Positions 1 through 6,776 of a stretch of DNA of 9,184 bases are shown here, piece after piece. Position 1 is the first letter of the stretch, and each line of letters begins with the position of its first letter. The DNA comes from Bacteroidales bacterium (lineage in GTDB: Bacteria > Bacteroidota > Bacteroidia > Bacteroidales > VadinHA17), in NCBI GenBank assembly GCA_003518245.1, contig DOZA01000347.1, positions 1 to 9,184 of the forward strand, read 5' to 3'. A program made the translations under genes and the position numbers. Below the pieces are notes generated by a model. The model worked only from the letters and a program-made list of their open reading frames with translations, ran no database searches and was not told the DNA's origin.

Positions 1-224
1 GAGCTTACAACATCTCCATACGAATACCCTGCTTCGTTGAGTATTGCACCAATATTCTTAAGAACCTGCTCGGTTTGTTCTTTAATGCCTCCATTGACAA
101 TAGTTGAGGTTCGAGAATCTACAGGTACCTGGCCTGAGATATAAAGAGTATTGTTTATTTCCACAGCCTGGCTGTACGGCCCTATAGCTTCGGGTGCTTC
201 AGTTGTGTGTATTATTTTTTTCAT
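1..224 (-). CDS. ridA: RidA family reactive enamine/imine deaminase, 5' part only
   Basis: RidA-family proteins hydrolyse reactive enamine/imine intermediates, such as 2-aminoacrylate released by PLP enzymes, to keto acids and ammonia in the cytoplasm. The leftward frame starts at ATG 224-222 and stays open to base 1, giving 74 complete codons of a family that is usually about 125-130 residues long, so the C-terminal half is outside the window. Visible family marks are the N-terminal IGPYSQAV motif (residues about 14-21), the LYISGQVP strand (about 27-34), and the helix with EQTEQVLKNIGAIL (about 49-62). The conserved arginine that binds the substrate carboxylate lies in the missing half and cannot be checked. 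The start lies 10 bases after the lptD stop, so the two are probably cotranscribed. No Shine-Dalgarno sequence precedes the ATG, as is common in Bacteroidetes. The family call is firm; the exact substrate is not known. Confidence 0.88.
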   Translation of the reverse strand, partial: MKKIIHTTEAPEAIGPYSQAVEINNTLYISGQVPVDSRTSTIVNGGIKEQTEQVLKNIGAILNEAGYSYGDVVS

Positions 225-234
225 GGTGTGGTTA

Positions 235-2871
235 TTAATAATTATCATGATAATCTTTTCTGCGCTCATATTTAAGATCCTGCAATACGCTTGCCTTAAC
301 ACGTATTACAAAATCCCAGCTCTTAAGATAGCCCGTGGGTATCCAGTTAAAGCTCATCTCCCAGCAGTGAAGGTCCCTGGTTATACCTATCCTGGTCATG
401 GTTATGTCCTTGCTGCGGAAATCATATCCTGTTGAATAGCTTATTGCATAGTTTTTTGTAAGAGTGACATTACCACTCATTGTGACATTCTGATTTATTA
501 CTGATTCATCCCTTGTCTTCGTATAATAGAAGTTATAGGCTACCCTCATTGTCCAGGGAACATTGAAATTGACATAACCATTTTCATTGTATATCATATC
601 CTGTCCTGTCTGGCTACTACTTACGGGGGCAGGACGATCAGCCCCCTGCATCGACCTGGGCATCTCATCCATTGCTGATTGTTCCCTTTCTGAACCGGCA
701 CCCTCCTGTATGCTTTTATCCTTACCCTCACCAAAAACAGATTTGAACAACTTATTAAGCTCGAAGTTGAGGCTGATATTGAAATTAGTCAATCTGGCCA
801 GTCTTCTGTTCGCCGACCATTCACTTACATTTATTCTCCTGTACAGTGAATCAGTTGCATACATATCAAAATTTCCCCTTGCAGAAATACTCAGTTCATT
901 GAACAGGTTTGTCCTCATAACCATTGAGATGGGGCTCCACCGCAACGAGTCAGCAAAAATATTATAAGAGGTGTTAAAGCTCAAGTTATCAAGTATTTTT
1001 ACCTTCTTCTCAGAATCTGCCGTATCCTTCTTTTCTCTCACCTTGGCTTCAATTATATTGGTAAGAGAAAAATTAAGGCTCCCATTCTTACGGGCTAATG
1101 AAGGGGTACTGTAAATACCGTTCTCAAATATGGAATAATCCGTCTTATTACCTGCTGTATCTATCTGCACCTCCCTGTACATATCCGAAGAAAGACCTTC
1201 AACAGCCGGGATAAAAGAAAAAGAAACTGAAGGTTTCATAACATGCCTGATAGCTACAATCCTTGATTCAGGATTTGTAAACAGATACGTTCCAAATATC
1301 TGTGGGCTGTAACTGGCACTTATAGAAGGTTTTATGGCATGTCCATAAAACACACCCTTTTCTTTTTCAGTGACCACGGTACTGATTGTATCATTTGTAA
1401 TAGGATCAATATATTCAGGATTCCATCTCTTGGAAGTCCTTTCAGTGAACAGCACCCCTGAATATCTCAGTGAAGGAGAAATGGAGAAATTATTGAACGG
1501 GCGTATAGGCAGGCTTATGGGAATATCATGTTGAAAGCCGTTTTTCATATCCTCAAACATCTTACTGGTAAACATTCGATCATCAGTTGTTGCGATGCGA
1601 TTGTCGAGGCTGGCAGTATACTGCAGTTGTAATTCCTGCCACCATTTTGTAGTATTTCCTTTGCTTGTAAGCTTCAGGGGATATATCCTGGACATTCCAA
1701 AGCTCATTTTCGGCAGGTTAAGGCTTACAGTTTTTGCTGCTGTATTCTGACTATGGTTAAGGCTTGCCGAAAAATTGAAAGGAGTTCCTTTCCATGTTTT
1801 TGAATAACTTATACTGGATTGCTTCGTAGTATTGACATGTTCCTGTACTTTATAACTGTTTTCCCTGTCAAAACCCGATGAACTGAGATTAACGCTTGCT
1901 GAGAATCTAGTCCCAGGCTTTGCTTTTGAATCCTGGGTATGTGTCCATCTGACCGAATAATTACTTGTTTTGGAATAGTTTTCAAGACCCTTATAGCCAT
2001 TTACATTATTTGCATAGTTAAAGCTAAAATTACCACTGAATTTATACCTCTTTGAATAATTACTGGCTGCAATGAGCCTCCATGTTCCATTGGTGTATAT
2101 ATCACCGGTAAAATTTAGGTCGAAATAATCACTTACCGCAAAATAATAACCCATACCCTTAAGAAAATATCCCCTGTTATTTTCCTCCCCATATCTTGGG
2201 ATTATTATACCGGAAGTATATTCTTTCTGTACGGGGAAGTAACCGAAAGGCAAAACCAGTGGCAAGGGGACATCCTCAAGTACAAGGAAGGCAGGGCCGG
2301 AAACAATCTTTTCCTCCGGGATTATCTTAGCCCTGGGCAGGCTTACATAGAAATGTGGCTCATCAGCATCACAGGTAGTATACTTGCTCCCCTTTACATG
2401 CAGAGAGCCATCTTTGTGTCGTTTGGTAATTTCACTGTGAAGGAACCCTTCCTGCTCCTCTGTAACAATATTCCTGATAATTGCTTCTTTTGTCTTGAAA
2501 TTATATGTAAGTTCATCAGCCTCAAATTCCTCATCACCATCCCTGAATCTGGGTATATCGGTAAGCTTACCCGTTGAGTCGCGCTTGCCCCATGCATTTA
2601 CCTCGCTCGTTTTAAGGTCAAGCACCATATAATAAGCTTCCAGACTGATATCACCATATACAGCAGAAGCCTTGTTTACAAGATAAACCTTCTGATTATC
2701 CATATATATATACTGGCTGTCTGCAGCATTGTATACTATAGGCATATCAACAGCATCAGGTGATATCCTGAACTTTTTCACTCCTGCCGAATCAACTCCG
2801 GTGGTATCAACCATAATGGTATCCTGCATAAAAGAGACCGTATCCATTACAGCTACCAGAGAGTCAGGCAC
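235..2871 (-). CDS. lptD: LPS-assembly outer membrane protein LptD (Bacteroidetes type)
   Basis: LptD is the outer membrane beta-barrel that, plugged by LptE, inserts lipopolysaccharide into the outer leaflet at the end of the Lpt bridge. The interval given runs from the first standard start codon, GTG 2871-2869, and encodes 878 residues. The N-terminal OstA/LptA-like periplasmic domain spans about residues 45-200. The family's most conserved stretch follows at about 165-265: CDADEPHFY, VSGPAFLVLEDVPLPL, PFGYFP, SGIIIPRYGEE and TGDIYTNGTW. The rest alternates aromatic and polar residues as in barrel strands and closes with the typical Bacteroidetes ending (HCWEMSFNW, then VKASVLQDL). Residues about 714-757 form a charged, Ser/Gln/Pro-rich insertion without strand pattern. 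I see only two cysteines (about 167 and 843), unlike the four-cysteine disulphide arrangement of Escherichia coli LptD. The GTG start would leave no signal peptide, yet the frame upstream encodes one, so the true start is probably at about 2949 (see the separate entry). Confidence 0.92.
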   Translation of the reverse strand: MPDSLVAVMDTVSFMQDTIMVDTTGVDSAGVKKFRISPDAVDMPIVYNAADSQYIYMDNQKVYLVNKASAVYGDISLEAYYMVLDLKTSEVNAWGKRDSTGKLTDIPRFRDGDEEFEADELTYNFKTKEAIIRNIVTEEQEGFLHSEITKRHKDGSLHVKGSKYTTCDADEPHFYVSLPRAKIIPEEKIVSGPAFLVLEDVPLPLVLPFGYFPVQKEYTSGIIIPRYGEENNRGYFLKGMGYYFAVSDYFDLNFTGDIYTNGTWRLIAASNYSKRYKFSGNFSFNYANNVNGYKGLENYSKTSNYSVRWTHTQDSKAKPGTRFSASVNLSSSGFDRENSYKVQEHVNTTKQSSISYSKTWKGTPFNFSASLNHSQNTAAKTVSLNLPKMSFGMSRIYPLKLTSKGNTTKWWQELQLQYTASLDNRIATTDDRMFTSKMFEDMKNGFQHDIPISLPIRPFNNFSISPSLRYSGVLFTERTSKRWNPEYIDPITNDTISTVVTEKEKGVFYGHAIKPSISASYSPQIFGTYLFTNPESRIVAIRHVMKPSVSFSFIPAVEGLSSDMYREVQIDTAGNKTDYSIFENGIYSTPSLARKNGSLNFSLTNIIEAKVREKKDTADSEKKVKILDNLSFNTSYNIFADSLRWSPISMVMRTNLFNELSISARGNFDMYATDSLYRRINVSEWSANRRLARLTNFNISLNFELNKLFKSVFGEGKDKSIQEGAGSEREQSAMDEMPRSMQGADRPAPVSSSQTGQDMIYNENGYVNFNVPWTMRVAYNFYYTKTRDESVINQNVTMSGNVTLTKNYAISYSTGYDFRSKDITMTRIGITRDLHCWEMSFNWIPTGYLKSWDFVIRVKASVLQDLKYERRKDYHDNY

Positions 2872-2955
2872 CCTCTGAACTTCCTGACTGTACAGGAATG
2901 TTGAAAAAAAAGTGCTTATGATGATAATATGTATCTTTGCTGTTGAAATACTATA
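2872..2955 (-). other. In-frame signal-peptide-coding extension of lptD lacking a standard start codon
   Basis: Upstream of the lptD GTG the same frame is open back to a TAA at 2958-2956. It encodes a short lysine-containing n-region, a hydrophobic core (IHIIIISTFFSTFLYS) and a plausible signal peptidase I site, LYS|QE, with Gln at +1 as is frequent in Bacteroidetes. An outer membrane protein needs such a signal. No ATG, GTG or TTG occurs in this extension. The best non-standard candidates are ATT at 2949-2947 and ATA at 2934-2932. An ATG at 2986-2984 lies in another frame and begins MKHYKNSTKLI before a TAG at 2953-2951; one indel between about 2956 and 2951 would join it to the signal peptide. 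The sequence therefore supports either a rare ATT start or a frameshift or sequencing error. I cannot decide between them. Confidence 0.6.
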
Positions 2956-2975
2956 TTAGTTTAGTACTATTTTTG
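2943..2975 (+). promoter_or_regulatory. Candidate Bacteroidetes-type promoter for the amidase-mlaD pair
   Basis: TATTTTTG at 2968-2975 matches the Bacteroidetes -7 element TAnnTTTG. A TTG at 2943-2945 lies 22 bases upstream, close to the expected -33 spacing. Transcription would begin near 2981, leaving a leader of about 40 bases before the amidase ATG at 3024. A second match, TATCTTTG at 2932-2939, is also a good -7 element but has no clear -33 partner; it lies inside the lptD signal-peptide extension on the other strand. The DNA is AT-rich, so chance matches are possible. I found no equally good element for lptD. Confidence 0.4.
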
Positions 2976-3023
2976 TAATGTTTCATTGAACGGAGTAAAA
3001 CTAATTAAAATCATCTTCATAGC

Positions 3024-4151
3024 ATGAATTGCAGAATTAAAAATATCAAACATTATACCATATTTGATTCAGCATTCATAGTGGTTCTGGTAACCATGGC
3101 CTTATTATTTTCACCCTATAATTCATATGCCGATAAACCGCCTGAAAATGAGTGGGTAGTAGTAATTGATGCAGGACACGGGGGAAAAGATCCGGGTGCT
3201 GAAGGAAAAAGGAGTAAAGAAAAAGACATAACTCTTGCTATAGCACTTAAGACAGGTAAATATATAGAAGAACTTCTGGATGATGTCAAAGTAATATATA
3301 CCAGGAAAGAGGATAAATTTATAGAACTATATAAAAGGGCTGAAATAGCAAACAAGGCCAAGGCAGATCTGTTTATTTCAATTCATTGTAATGGATTCAG
3401 AGATACGAGGATCAGAGGTTCGGAGACTTTTGTAATGGGTATTCATAAAAACCAGGGCAATCTTGAGGTAGCAATGAAAGAAAACTCGGTAATAACACTG
3501 GAGGAAGACTATACCACAAGATACCAGGGTTATGACCCTAGCTCATCCGAGTCTTTTATTATTTTCTCCTTAATGCAGAATATTTACCTGGAGCAAAGTC
3601 TGAACTTTGCCAACTATATCCAGGACCAGTTCCGTAACCGTATCGGGCTTACTGATCGTGGAGTAAAACAAGCCGGTATTATAGTGCTATGGCAAACAAC
3701 AATGCCCAGTGTACTTGTTGAAACGGGCTTTATTACAAATTCACAGCAAGAACGCTTCCTGCTCTCAGACCAGGGTCAGGATTACGTAGCATCAGCTATC
3801 TTCAGGGCTTTCAGAGATTATAAATCGGCTATTGATCAGAAAAGTGATTTCAGTACCGTGGCAAGGGATGTAAATAGCAACGATAACCAGATATGGTTTA
3901 TGGTTCAGCTTGCAACATCATCTGCCAAAAAAGAACAACTGCCTGACCAGTACCTGTCAACAGGAGAAATTACAGAGATTATATCAGGTAAATATTTCAA
4001 ATATGCCACTGGTAAATTCCGTTCTTATGCCGAAGCTGCACAGAAAAGAAAGGAAGTGCAGCCAGAGTTTCCCGATGCTTTTGTTATAGCAGTCCGGAAT
4101 CTTAAGATAATACCTCTGCAGGAAGCTATTGAAAAAACCGAGAATAAATAA
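3024..4151 (+). CDS. Periplasmic N-acetylmuramoyl-L-alanine amidase (Amidase_3) with SPOR-like C-terminus
   Basis: This zinc hydrolase cleaves the amide bond between N-acetylmuramic acid and L-alanine in peptidoglycan, as AmiA/B/C enzymes do during daughter-cell separation and wall turnover. The 375-residue product has an N-terminal signal peptide: hydrophobic segment about 17-34, likely cut after NSYA at 36. The Amidase_3 domain spans about 44-267. Its zinc ligands are visible as H52 (DAGHGGKDPGA), E66 (KEKD) and H121 (SIHCNG), and the catalytic glutamate as E233 (VLVETGFITN), so the enzyme should be active. The stretch at about 140-190 corresponds to the variable insertion that in AmiB/AmiC-type enzymes includes a regulatory helix. 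Residues about 289-365 form a SPOR-like repeat (FMVQLATS, KYFKYATGKF, DAFVIAV), typical of Bacteroidetes amidases and probably peptidoglycan-binding. The stop is one base from the mlaD-type ATG, implying one transcript. No Shine-Dalgarno sequence is seen. The family call is firm; an ami letter is not assigned. Confidence 0.93.
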   Translation: MNCRIKNIKHYTIFDSAFIVVLVTMALLFSPYNSYADKPPENEWVVVIDAGHGGKDPGAEGKRSKEKDITLAIALKTGKYIEELLDDVKVIYTRKEDKFIELYKRAEIANKAKADLFISIHCNGFRDTRIRGSETFVMGIHKNQGNLEVAMKENSVITLEEDYTTRYQGYDPSSSESFIIFSLMQNIYLEQSLNFANYIQDQFRNRIGLTDRGVKQAGIIVLWQTTMPSVLVETGFITNSQQERFLLSDQGQDYVASAIFRAFRDYKSAIDQKSDFSTVARDVNSNDNQIWFMVQLATSSAKKEQLPDQYLSTGEITEIISGKYFKYATGKFRSYAEAAQKRKEVQPEFPDAFVIAVRNLKIIPLQEAIEKTENK

Positions 4152-4152
4152 C

Positions 4153-5100
4153 ATGAAAAATATCTCAAGAGAAATTATAGTCGGACTGACAGCCCTTATT
4201 ACAATACTAATATTTATATGGCTGTTCAGTTTCCTGAAAGGGAATAATCTATTTAGTAATACTGACAGGTACTATGCCGTTTTTAACGATATCGGGGGAC
4301 TTGAAGAATCTGCGCCCGTTGAGATAAATGGCTATAAGGCAGGTATAGTAAAAAATATCAGGTTTATAAATGATGGCTCGGGAAGATTGCTTGTCACCCT
4401 GAGCATAAACGGAGGGTATAAATTACCCGAAAGTACAATTGCGGAGGTTACACCTGAAACAATACTCGCGGGAATGAAAATACGACTGCTAATAGGTGCA
4501 ACCAATGCTTATCATGATATTGGTGATACCCTGATATCAAGACTCGACATGGGTGTGATAAGTAATCTAGGTGATGAACTTAAACCTGTTATCAGAAAAG
4601 CAGATAATATAATAAGTGATATTGATACACTGCTGAATGATCTTAAGACGATAATTACGGATGACTTCAAAAAAGATATAAGGGAAAGTTCAAAGAATAT
4701 AAGTAATGCAACTTACAAACTAGATACCCTGCTTGAAAGATCCGGTGATAATATAAGCAGTTTAATATACAACCTCGATAGTTTCTCGAGTTTGTTACAG
4801 GAAAATTCCCAGATTATGGATACAACCATTAGTCAGTTATCGGAAATTACCAGTGAATTGTCAAAATCAGACCTTAAAGCTTCAGTAAACAACTTTAATA
4901 ATGCTATTAAAGAAACAACAGCAATGCTTAACAAACTTAACAAGGGTAAAGGATCGGCCGGATTGCTCCTGAATGATGATTCATTGTATACAAATCTCAC
5001 TCTAAGCCTTGAACAATTAAATCTTTTACTGGAAGATCTTAAGACAAACCCGGAGCGATATGTAAATATATCAGTGTTCGGAAGAAAAAAGAAAAAATAA
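4153..5100 (+). CDS. mlaD: MlaD/MCE family phospholipid-transport protein
   Basis: MCE-domain proteins are membrane-anchored periplasmic subunits of ABC systems that move phospholipids between the inner and outer membranes, as in the Mla pathway. From ATG 4153 the product has 315 residues. It has a short cytoplasmic N-terminus, one transmembrane helix (about 8-27), the Bacteroidetes-type FLKGNNLF junction (about 27-34), and an MCE/MlaD domain at about 36-115 including the GYKAGIVKNI strand. A long, mostly helical and probably coiled-coil region with many spaced Leu/Ile residues follows (about 140-300). Near the end are GKGSAGLLLNDDSLYTNL (about 265-282) and the conserved tail ERYVNISVFG plus lysines. 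A TTG at 4129 in the same frame would add eight residues inside the amidase gene. I prefer the ATG because it gives the usual short N-terminus and follows the amidase stop by one base. The MlaE/MlaF partners are not in the window. Confidence 0.88.
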   Translation: MKNISREIIVGLTALITILIFIWLFSFLKGNNLFSNTDRYYAVFNDIGGLEESAPVEINGYKAGIVKNIRFINDGSGRLLVTLSINGGYKLPESTIAEVTPETILAGMKIRLLIGATNAYHDIGDTLISRLDMGVISNLGDELKPVIRKADNIISDIDTLLNDLKTIITDDFKKDIRESSKNISNATYKLDTLLERSGDNISSLIYNLDSFSSLLQENSQIMDTTISQLSEITSELSKSDLKASVNNFNNAIKETTAMLNKLNKGKGSAGLLLNDDSLYTNLTLSLEQLNLLLEDLKTNPERYVNISVFGRKKKK

Positions 5101-5344
5101 TATATCCCCATTTACTGGGCATGTTAGAACGCTGATTCAACCCTCATATTTATAATTACCTGGTATTCTGTATATTAAATAAGTTTATATTTTTTTTATT
5201 TTTAATTGATTGAAAGCTAATACCATATAATTTTTTTGAAAAAATCAAGCAAAATAAATTTTTTTTTTCATTTTTTTTTTTACAAATATTGCTTCAGATT
5301 TTAACCTGTGTAAAAGCCGTATAAATTATTAACCGCTAATCTAC
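5101..5344. other. AT-rich intergenic region with T tracts upstream of dnaA
   Basis: No gene is seen in these 244 bases. The region is very AT-rich and carries successive T runs on the plus strand at 5190-5197 (8), 5231-5237 (7, followed by an A run at 5239-5244), 5259-5268 (10) and 5271-5281 (11). It must hold the 3' end of the mlaD transcript and the 5' control region of dnaA. I find no clear TAnnTTTG promoter element and no convincing stem followed by a T tract. CCCA/TGGG at 5107-5119 gives only a four-pair stem. One near-match to a DnaA box, TGTGTAAAA at 5307-5315, has a single mismatch. The T tracts could act in transcript ending, promoter activation, DNA bending or strand opening; the sequence alone does not tell which. 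Confidence 0.55.
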
Positions 5345-6775
5345 ATGAATAAAACACATCATGAGGTATGGGACAGTTGTCTTGAGATTATCAAGGATAT
5401 TATTCCCTCAATCAGTTTTAAGACATGGTTTGAACCGATCATACCTCTGAAGCTAAAAAATAATGTATTAACCATTCAGGTACCGAGTCCTTTCTTCTAT
5501 GAATATCTTGAAGAACAATACATTGACGTTCTACGTAAAACACTCAGGAGGGAATTAGGCAATGATGCACAACTTGAATATAATGTAGTTATGGAGAATA
5601 CCCAGTTCTCCAGCGGTAAGCCCTATACGGTTAAATATCCTTCAAGCAATAAGACCGAGTTAAAGAACAAGCCGGTATCAGTACCTTATGAAGCAGCTCA
5701 GACATCAATAAAGAATCCTTTTGTAATTCCTGGTATTAAAAAAGTACATTTTGATCCCAGGCTGAACCCTGATTATTCATTTCATAATTTCATAGAAGGT
5801 GATTGTAACAGGTTAGCCAGGTCAGCAGGGATAGCCGTTGGTAATAATCCAGGAGGTACAGCATTCAACCCTCTTATGATTTATGGCGATTCCGGACTGG
5901 GGAAAACCCATCTGGCACAGGCTATCGGCATACAGGTAAAGGAGCAATTCCCTGATCAAGTAGTTCTTTATGTAAATGCAAATAAATTCCAGACACAGTT
6001 TGTTGAATCAATAAGGAATAATAACAGAAATGACTTCCTGCATTTCTACCAGATGATCGATGTACTGATACTTGATGATGTACAGGAATTTGCAGGAAAA
6101 GAAAAAACACAGGATACTTTCTTCCATATATTCAATCACCTGCACCAGAGTGGTAAGCAACTTATACTTACCTGCGACCGTCCTCCTGTTGAGCTCCAGG
6201 GAATGGAACAACGTCTGCTGTCAAGATTTAAATGGGGACTTTTGGCCGATCTTCAGAAGCCCGATTACGAAACAAGACTGGCCATTATGAAGAAGAAAGC
6301 CTATAATGATGGTATCGAGCTTGATGAGGAGATATTTGAATACCTTGCTGCAAATATTACGAATAATATAAGGGAGCTTGAAGCAATACTTATATCCCTA
6401 TATGCCCAGTCAACATTAAACAGGAAGGAGATAACCCTTGAGCTGGCAAGGCAGATGATAGACAAACTTGTCAAGCATACTACAAGGGAAATCACAATTG
6501 ACTTTATCCAGAAGATCGTATGCGATTATTACAGAATACCATTAGAACTAATGCAGAGCAAAACAAGAAAGAGGGAAATAGTACAGGCACGCCAGGTATC
6601 AATGTATTTCAGTAAGAATTTCACAAAAGCCTCCCTGGCAAGTATTGGTTCACAAATAGGAGGTAAAGACCATGCTACAGTATTGCATGCCTGCAAAACT
6701 GTCAATAATCTGATTGATACTGATAAACACTTTAGAAACCAAATAACTGAAATAGAAAAGAAAATTAAAGTATAG
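5345..6775 (+). CDS. dnaA: Chromosomal replication initiator protein DnaA
   Basis: DnaA binds DnaA boxes at oriC, oligomerises with ATP, opens the duplex and helps load the replicative helicase. The 476-residue protein is full length. Domain I (about 1-82) has the WFEPI motif, domain II is a linker (about 85-130), the AAA+ domain III covers about 138-350, and domain IV about 382-476. Walker A is GDSGLGKT (181-188), Walker B is LILDDVQ (241-247), sensor I lies in ILTCDRPP (274-281), the arginine-finger region is RLLSRF (290-295), and sensor II is in NIRELEA (341-347). The DNA-binding signature is IGGKDHATVLHACKTV (438-453), with Lys where many DnaA proteins have Arg in GGRDH. Start ATG 5345 gives the normal N-terminus; no Shine-Dalgarno sequence precedes it. 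galK starts one base after the stop, so both are probably on one transcript. The identification is firm. Confidence 0.97.
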   Translation: MNKTHHEVWDSCLEIIKDIIPSISFKTWFEPIIPLKLKNNVLTIQVPSPFFYEYLEEQYIDVLRKTLRRELGNDAQLEYNVVMENTQFSSGKPYTVKYPSSNKTELKNKPVSVPYEAAQTSIKNPFVIPGIKKVHFDPRLNPDYSFHNFIEGDCNRLARSAGIAVGNNPGGTAFNPLMIYGDSGLGKTHLAQAIGIQVKEQFPDQVVLYVNANKFQTQFVESIRNNNRNDFLHFYQMIDVLILDDVQEFAGKEKTQDTFFHIFNHLHQSGKQLILTCDRPPVELQGMEQRLLSRFKWGLLADLQKPDYETRLAIMKKKAYNDGIELDEEIFEYLAANITNNIRELEAILISLYAQSTLNRKEITLELARQMIDKLVKHTTREITIDFIQKIVCDYYRIPLELMQSKTRKREIVQARQVSMYFSKNFTKASLASIGSQIGGKDHATVLHACKTVNNLIDTDKHFRNQITEIEKKIKV

Positions 6776-6776
6776 A

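Noticed and set aside
151..435. Rightward 94-codon open frame rich in hydrophobic residues
   Set aside because: It lies antisense to the ridA start and the lptD 3' end, both well supported by family motifs, and resembles no family I know.
587..967. Rightward 126-codon open frame inside lptD
   Set aside because: It is the complement of lptD barrel-coding sequence, with no family motif and no start context of its own.
4129..4152. TTG at 4129 as start of the MlaD protein, overlapping the amidase
   Set aside because: ATG 4153 gives the usual short N-terminus before the membrane helix, and the extra residues match the amidase tail read in another frame.
5107..5119. CCCA-TTTAC-TGGG hairpin as terminator of the amidase-mlaD transcript
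   Set aside because: The stem has only four pairs and no T tract follows directly; the nearest T run is about 70 bases away.
5231..5244. T7-G-A6 inverted repeat as a hairpin terminator
   Set aside because: The arms meet with almost no loop and contain only A-T pairs, so a stable RNA stem is unlikely.
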